Assembly (NCBI GenBank): GCA_003519375.1 | Contig: DOWV01000008.1 | Location: 29,215 to 45,253, forward strand | DNA from: Bacteroidota bacterium | GTDB lineage: Bacteria; Bacteroidota; Ignavibacteria; UBA10030 | Direction of reading: 5' to 3' | Length of the DNA stretch: 16,039 nucleotides | Shown here: piece by piece, positions 12,008 to 16,039 of the stretch | How the letters are laid out: each line of letters begins with the position of its first letter | Numbering within the stretch: the stretch's first letter is position 1 | Notes under the pieces: generated by a model | Seen by the model: only the letters and a program-made list of their open reading frames with translations | The model's database searches: none | Told to the model about the DNA's origin: nothing | Position numbers and translations under genes: made by a program

Positions 12008-14659
12008 CTATCCCATCCCATAATGGAAGAACTGACCCCAGGAATGCGGGTGGTTCACGTCGCGGGTACGAATCAGGTTCAAGAGTGCCTGACGATAGGC
12101 GTCGCCCGGCGCCAGACCGTTGGCGAGATGGGTGTAGAAGAACTCGCTGAAGAACTTCGCCGCCTTCCTGTCCGAAAACCAGGTATTCAGGAAAACGTCC
12201 GATGTGCCGTTGAGGCGAAGCACCAGTGCGTGAAGCGTGCAGAGACCGGTGCCCTGCCCGTACTGATTGGAGAGCATCACGAGCGAAGGGGCCTCAATGT
12301 CGGTCAACCTTTCGAACGGGATTTTTGTTACTTCGTCGGGCGCCTGTGGTTTGGCTAACGCCAGGACACCAAGCGGAGATTCACCCTCACCCATCAGGAA
12401 ATCGGTCGAAATCTGAAGGGCGTCCGGTTTTGTATCCCGCAGATTATCCCACGATGCATCCTTCCCGATCAGAATCGTTGCTTCCTTGAAGAAGCTTCTG
12501 ATATCCCTCAGTTCGTAGTCAATGGACCAGTTCTTGCCCGTCGGATTTCCGATGCCGACAATTCCGGATACTCGTTCGGTCCCTGCCGTTTTGTAGCGGA
12601 TCGAAGATAATGACGGCACGTAATCGACACTGGTGATCTCGATCAGGTACTTGACCGATCCCCCGCGTTCCTGGCGTTCGAGCGTATGGAACGGGAATCC
12701 GTCAAACTCCGGGCTGGCAACAATGACAAGATTCCGTTCCAGCATCGAATCGAGTGGGCGGAGAAGATAGTCATACAGCTGCGTTGAAAGTGTTGCAAAC
12801 CTCGTCATCGTTGTCACGCTGTTCTCCCCCGCGGAACCCGTATAGACGCTTGGATCATTCAGAAGCCGCGAGTACTCCTTGACAAGCGAAAGGAGTTTTT
12901 CACTGGTGACAATGGTGCTCTTCACGTCGAATTTGTTCCTCGAGATGGCGAACACATGGAGCTGATCGGCGGCTGGCAGGAACCGGACGACCAGTGTTCC
13001 CGGCGGGATATTCGGTTGGATCTCCTTGAGTTTGACTGAGTTCCACCGCAGGAGAGGCTCGTAGTTGGGGTACAAGCCGGTGATGCGGGCAGCAAGAGTT
13101 GTGAATTCCCGCTGCTTCGATTGAATGCGGCTGTGGAGACTGTTGATGAGTCCCTCAAAACTGATGCCCCGGCGGATGCCGAGGATGCTCGATTGCTCTG
13201 TCTGGAGCATTTGAAGTTCACCGAGAGCTTCCCGCGCTTTCAAGAGATCCTGCTTCAGGTTCGGATGACGAATGGCCACGGAGACATCCTCGAGGACTCC
13301 GTTCACGGGGCGCATCGCCCCTTGTTCGACGACGCGGAGCGCTTCTTCTTTTGCCTTCGCCTGGATGAGGAGACTGGCCAGCTGGGCGTACCATCCAAGT
13401 CGTTCCCGCTCCAACTGAAGGGCGGAGGAGTAGCCGGAATGAAGTTCAAGATCCAGGTACTCACCAAGCGTTGATTCTTCTACTTCGATCGCCTCGCGGT
13501 ACTCGTCTCTCGCCTTCGAAAGCGTCCCAACGGATTCATAAAGCCTTCCCACCTGGGCATGGGCATAAGCTTCGCCCGAGCGGTGTCCAACCAACTGAAA
13601 CCTCTGAACAACCCCCTGGTATGCCTGGATGAGCCGGGGCATTTCCTGGATTCTCTGGTTCTGGTTGAGCTCACGTTCATCACACCGAACACCAAAGAGA
13701 TTCAGATATCCCTCGGCAATTCCATCCCCCCCCGCTTTTGCCAGTGCCTCAGCTTCAGCGAAGTACTTTTTCGCGTCTCCAGGGCGGCCGTTATCCAGAT
13801 ACACTTGTCCAATGTGAAACAAGAGCACGATTTCCTGGTCTTTGCCTGTCCTTTTGCTGCGAAGCTGGTTGACGGCATCACGGAACCACTGGAGCGCATC
13901 GTTAAAATTCCCCTGCGCTCTTTGGACGAGCCCAAGATCCATCCTCAGCTGGGCGTCGAGAACAAACTGGTCGTTCCTGGGAAGCAGCGACCGGGCCTGG
14001 ACCAGTGACGTCTGAGCTGCATCGAATTTCTTTTGCCTGAACAATACCAATCCCAGTCCGCGCAGCGCCTCCGCCAGGCCGGCGCCTTTCTGACCCTGAT
14101 AATAGGAAAACGCGGATTGGTAAAAAGAGAACGCGTCATCAAGATGGTGAGAGTACATGGAGATTCTGGCCATCCTCATTTCAAGGGAGGCCTTTACTTC
14201 CAGGTCATTGAACGCCGAACTGAGCCGGTGGGCTTCCCGATAGGAGGCGATCGCCGCCTGGTTGCGCGCGAGCGAAGCATAGGTGTCGCCAACCAGCGCA
14301 TGAAGCGTCATTTCACTGCGGAAGTCCTTAAGCGCTTCCGACTGGTGCAGCGCCGAGTCGAACCTTCCGAGGGCAGTATGATAGCGTCCCTCGGCAAGGT
14401 AGAGTTGCCCAAGATAGCGATTTGCCTCGACGACGCTGTAGGCCTGTCCCGCACGCTCGAAGACAGAGAGCGCATGGACAAAGAGAGATTCGGCCCGCGG
14501 GTATGCACGATCGTCATAGAGCGACACAGCCTGATCGAAAAGATCAGTCGCATCCGCAAGCGGACGATCCCGCATCTCGCAGTGGGAAAACAGCAGAAGG
14601 AGTGCACAGGAAAGAATGGATGCTCGTCGAGCCATACGTGCGTCAGGCATCTTCAGCAT
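12008..14659 (-). CDS. Exported TPR-CHAT protein with a degenerate (probably inactive) CHAT domain
   Basis: Large protein, about 883 residues. Seen: basic N-terminus and hydrophobic leader (ASILSCALLLLFSHC), so it is exported and possibly a lipoprotein, although Phe-Ser-His before Cys is a poor lipobox. About ten TPR-type helical hairpins follow (residues 35-450; for example AEALRGLGLVLFRQKKFDAA and FVLDAQLRMDLGLVQRAQGN), then a coiled helical linker (about 465-530). A C-terminal CHAT (caspase-HetF-associated) domain spans about 545-883: VVRFLPAADQLHVFAI, LVIVASPEFDGFPFHTLE, VSGIVGIGNPTG and the terminal HPHSWGQFFHYG. Where active members have a THG histidine and an LSAC cysteine, this protein has STDF (Asp, codon 12401-12403) and LSNQ (Gln, codon 12263-12265). 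A dead peptidase or scaffold role is inferred. ATG starts at 14650 and 14635 and a GTG at 14716 are alternatives; none has a good ribosome site. Confidence 0.87.
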   Translation of the reverse strand: MLKMPDARMARRASILSCALLLLFSHCEMRDRPLADATDLFDQAVSLYDDRAYPRAESLFVHALSVFERAGQAYSVVEANRYLGQLYLAEGRYHTALGRFDSALHQSEALKDFRSEMTLHALVGDTYASLARNQAAIASYREAHRLSSAFNDLEVKASLEMRMARISMYSHHLDDAFSFYQSAFSYYQGQKGAGLAEALRGLGLVLFRQKKFDAAQTSLVQARSLLPRNDQFVLDAQLRMDLGLVQRAQGNFNDALQWFRDAVNQLRSKRTGKDQEIVLLFHIGQVYLDNGRPGDAKKYFAEAEALAKAGGDGIAEGYLNLFGVRCDERELNQNQRIQEMPRLIQAYQGVVQRFQLVGHRSGEAYAHAQVGRLYESVGTLSKARDEYREAIEVEESTLGEYLDLELHSGYSSALQLERERLGWYAQLASLLIQAKAKEEALRVVEQGAMRPVNGVLEDVSVAIRHPNLKQDLLKAREALGELQMLQTEQSSILGIRRGISFEGLINSLHSRIQSKQREFTTLAARITGLYPNYEPLLRWNSVKLKEIQPNIPPGTLVVRFLPAADQLHVFAISRNKFDVKSTIVTSEKLLSLVKEYSRLLNDPSVYTGSAGENSVTTMTRFATLSTQLYDYLLRPLDSMLERNLVIVASPEFDGFPFHTLERQERGGSVKYLIEITSVDYVPSLSSIRYKTAGTERVSGIVGIGNPTGKNWSIDYELRDIRSFFKEATILIGKDASWDNLRDTKPDALQISTDFLMGEGESPLGVLALAKPQAPDEVTKIPFERLTDIEAPSLVMLSNQYGQGTGLCTLHALVLRLNGTSDVFLNTWFSDRKAAKFFSEFFYTHLANGLAPGDAYRQALLNLIRTRDVNHPHSWGQFFHYGMG

Positions 14660-14677
14660 TGAGCGGTTACCGTCGCC

Positions 14678-14701
14678 GCTGAGGACACGAAGGTCCCCAG
14701 C
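14678..14701 (-). other. Stable hairpin in the gap between the DUF6588-like and TPR-CHAT genes
   Basis: On the minus strand GCTGGGGAC and GTCCTCAGC form a 9-bp stem (one G-U pair) around a 6-base loop, CTTCGT. It begins 33 bases beyond the stop codon of the DUF6588-like gene and ends about 18 bases before the likely TPR-CHAT start. No U-run follows, so it is not an ordinary terminator. It may protect the upstream message or tune expression of the downstream gene; it would be coding if the GTG at 14716 is the true start. Confidence 0.4.
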
Positions 14702-14733
14702 TGACAAGGATGACACTGAGAGTAGTCTCTGGC

Positions 14734-15732
14734 TTATCGAAATGTGATGCCAACACCTGCTGTGATGACAGGCTGCTTCGCGAACGAATAGTCAGCGTGA
14801 ATGTTGACAAACAGCAGCAAGAGACGCACACCGGCGTGGAAACGGGAGGTGTTCTTTCCGTCCACGGAGAAGCCGTCGAGTGTGACGGTCGTATTTGTGG
14901 AAGGGTCAGAGAATCTGTATGGTTCGATATTCCACGACGATTTCTCGATCTGGAATCCGCCATAGAGAGTGAGAACCGCCAGACTCTTGCTCACTTCGGC
15001 ACCGTAGGCTATTCCGCTTCCCGAAAGGATCTTATTGTCATCATTGTCGGAGATGGTCAGTTTTTGCGTCATAAAGTGCACCGCAATGTCGATCGGACAC
15101 AACGGGATGTACTGATCGATGCTATGACGCACTCCGAAACCGACGAAACTCACCTTCCCGACGGGGTCGCCGTAACTCGATGGCGGAACTGTTGTCGTCG
15201 GAATAAATCTTCCGATCACTTCAAAGCCGAGCGGCAAGCCAACCGCGGCCTGAGGGACGATGAGCGGCACACCTTTCAGGTTAAATCCCTGCGGGGTTGT
15301 GAAAATGGTCTGGCCCCGAAGCGGCACAAAGGATGAAGTGGATTTCACTTTCACTTCCCTGCCGGACTTTTCCCCCAAAGCCGTGGGAGACCCCGTGATC
15401 ACCTTGTCATAGTCGATTCCCGCTTGCAGCGTGACTCCACTGTACGTGATATGGTCAGGCAGGACGAAATCGAAAACTTTGTCCTCATCTTTTGGCGTAA
15501 CAGCGCTGAGCTTGACACCAACATCAAACCCGAGGATTTCATGGAGATCAGCCGAATGGTACAAGCCGCTGTTCAAATCGGCGCCCAATCCCGAAAGTAA
15601 CGGAGAGACATAGCTCACTGCATTCTGTCCGGCGACCTTTGCGAGCTGTTTTCCGAGATCATCCTGGGCGATCGCGGTGAAGGTCAGGAACAGGACGGAA
15701 ACGGCCACTGCGTGTATTCTTCCAAGCTTCAT
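14734..15732 (-). CDS. DUF6588-like outer-membrane beta-barrel protein
   Basis: Exported protein of about 332 residues, probably an outer-membrane barrel. Seen: signal peptide MKLGRIHAVAVSVLFLTFTAIAQ. A conserved N-terminal block, YVSPLLSGLGADLNSGLYHS followed by GFDVGVKLSAVTP, resembles my memory of the DUF6588 family seen in Bacteroidota. Predicted strands of alternating hydrophobic and polar residues follow (LPLGFEVIGRFIPTT, VSFVGFGVRHSIDQYIPL, IDIAVHFMTQKLTIS, SLAVLTLYGGFQIEKSSW). The end is SFAKQPVITAGVGITFR, typical of a final barrel strand although the last residue is Arg. AGGGA lies 10 bases before the ATG. It is downstream of the GDPD gene but separated by a terminator, and precedes the TPR-CHAT gene by about 75 bases. 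Exported barrel is fairly sure; the family number less so; function unknown. Confidence 0.78.
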   Translation of the reverse strand: MKLGRIHAVAVSVLFLTFTAIAQDDLGKQLAKVAGQNAVSYVSPLLSGLGADLNSGLYHSADLHEILGFDVGVKLSAVTPKDEDKVFDFVLPDHITYSGVTLQAGIDYDKVITGSPTALGEKSGREVKVKSTSSFVPLRGQTIFTTPQGFNLKGVPLIVPQAAVGLPLGFEVIGRFIPTTTVPPSSYGDPVGKVSFVGFGVRHSIDQYIPLCPIDIAVHFMTQKLTISDNDDNKILSGSGIAYGAEVSKSLAVLTLYGGFQIEKSSWNIEPYRFSDPSTNTTVTLDGFSVDGKNTSRFHAGVRLLLLFVNIHADYSFAKQPVITAGVGITFR

Positions 15733-15785
15733 TTGATAGTCGTCCCTATGTGGTGAAGTAGAGGTTGTTGTCAGCCGTAATATAG

Positions 15786-15814
15786 AAAAAAAGGGTCTTG
15801 AGAGCCAAGGGCCC
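15786..15814 (-). terminator. Intrinsic terminator after the glycerophosphodiester phosphodiesterase gene
   Basis: On the minus strand GGG-CC-CTTG, loop GCTCT, CAAG-A-CCC (15814-15793) forms an imperfect stem with a small internal loop and runs directly into T7 (15792-15786). It starts 3 bases past the stop codon at 15818. Because of it, the DUF6588-like gene probably needs its own promoter in 15733-15785 or depends on read-through. Confidence 0.6.
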
Positions 15815-15817
15815 GCG

Positions 15818-16039
15818 TCACACACCTGGTTTCTTGACATAGTGCACAATCTCGTCGGCAGAGTCAGAAAGAATTCCATCTACGCCCATTTCAATCATTT
15901 TTGCGGCATTCGTGACAGAATTGAGGGTATAGACGTAGACTGCCAGTCCGGCTCTGCGGGCGTCATCAATGACCTTCCGTGAGACTTCCCGCTTTGCACA
16001 TACAAAGACCTCTGCACCCACCCTTTCGGCCAGTTTGGA
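15818..16039 (-). CDS. Glycerophosphodiester phosphodiesterase-like protein, C-terminal fragment (cut by window edge)
   Basis: The last 73 codons of a leftward gene whose start lies beyond the right edge; the frame is open to position 16039. The family hydrolyses glycerophosphodiesters to glycerol-3-phosphate plus an alcohol. The visible part is the end of a TIM barrel: a helix (EVSRKVIDDARRAGLAVYVY), the strand and turn TLNS where the family normally has a WTVN-like motif, then AAKMIEMGVDGILSDSAD, matching the usual final GVDGIxTD signature with Ser for Thr. No catalytic residues are in view, since these lie earlier in the barrel. A terminator follows immediately. The GDPD call rests on this C-terminal pattern only. 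Confidence 0.75.
   Translation of the reverse strand, partial: SKLAERVGAEVFVCAKREVSRKVIDDARRAGLAVYVYTLNSVTNAAKMIEMGVDGILSDSADEIVHYVKKPGV

Noticed and set aside
13120..13500. Possible frameshift in the TPR-CHAT gene, suggested by several overlapping frames
   Set aside because: The 902-codon frame reads through without a stop and keeps helical repeat composition on both sides.
14033..14662. Rightward open frame of 209 codons opposite the TPR-CHAT gene
   Set aside because: Antisense to the TPR repeats, which are clear on the other strand; no recognisable domain.
14710..15336. Rightward open frame of 208 codons opposite the DUF6588-like gene
   Set aside because: Antisense to a gene with a signal peptide and barrel pattern; shadow composition.
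1..16039. CRISPR arrays, tRNA or rRNA genes, insertion sequences, attachment sites
   Set aside because: No regularly spaced direct repeats, cloverleaf-like segments, rRNA sequence, transposase or integrase motifs were seen on either strand.

Overview
The window is a stretch of bacterial chromosome of moderately high GC with dense coding, short gaps and several clear intrinsic terminators. No mobile element, CRISPR array, tRNA or rRNA was found. Gene content points to the Bacteroidota/Chlorobi (FCB) side of the tree, possibly an Ignavibacteria- or Chlorobi-like lineage. The pointers are a dGK/dAK-type deoxynucleoside kinase, separate secD and secF genes, a YaiO-type TPR/outer-membrane barrel protein, a DUF6588-like barrel and an ECF sigma factor. 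This placement is an inference from family content, not from a phylogeny.

Positions 1-5535 are the secretion block. A membrane-anchored PpiD/SurA-like peptidyl-prolyl isomerase runs leftward and is cut by the window edge at its C-terminus. Its reading frame is open across the whole 375 codons. It is divergent from secD-secF, and a 229-base gap between them holds two back-to-back sigma70-like promoter candidates. A stand-alone STAS protein (anti-sigma-factor antagonist type) follows secF. A BtuF-like lipoprotein then follows, and a terminator-like hairpin lies inside its apparent signal-peptide coding region.

Positions 5634-8743 hold nucleotide metabolism and proteolysis. A rightward deoxynucleoside kinase converges on a leftward tmk-ctp pair (thymidylate kinase, then an S41 C-terminal processing protease). 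A bidirectional terminator separates them.

Positions 8744-10623 hold an ECF sigma factor and, 40-70 bases downstream, a secreted beta-rich protein resembling DUF4097/LiaF-C 'toastrack' proteins. There is no recognisable anti-sigma factor. A terminator-like hairpin sits in the sigma gene's leader and a strong terminator follows the pair.

Positions 10717-16039 are mostly envelope genes. A rightward YaiO-like TPR/beta-barrel protein converges on a leftward group: the C-terminal end of a glycerophosphodiester phosphodiesterase, a DUF6588-like barrel protein, and a large exported TPR-CHAT protein. The CHAT domain keeps its fold signature, but both positions where the His and Cys catalytic residues are expected are substituted.

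Most of the window is housekeeping. I see no self-evident new multi-gene system. The parts most worth following are the degenerate TPR-CHAT protein with its G8 tract, the sigma/toastrack pair without an anti-sigma, and three RNA-level oddities: hairpins before the sigma gene and inside the BtuF-like gene, and the secD leader.
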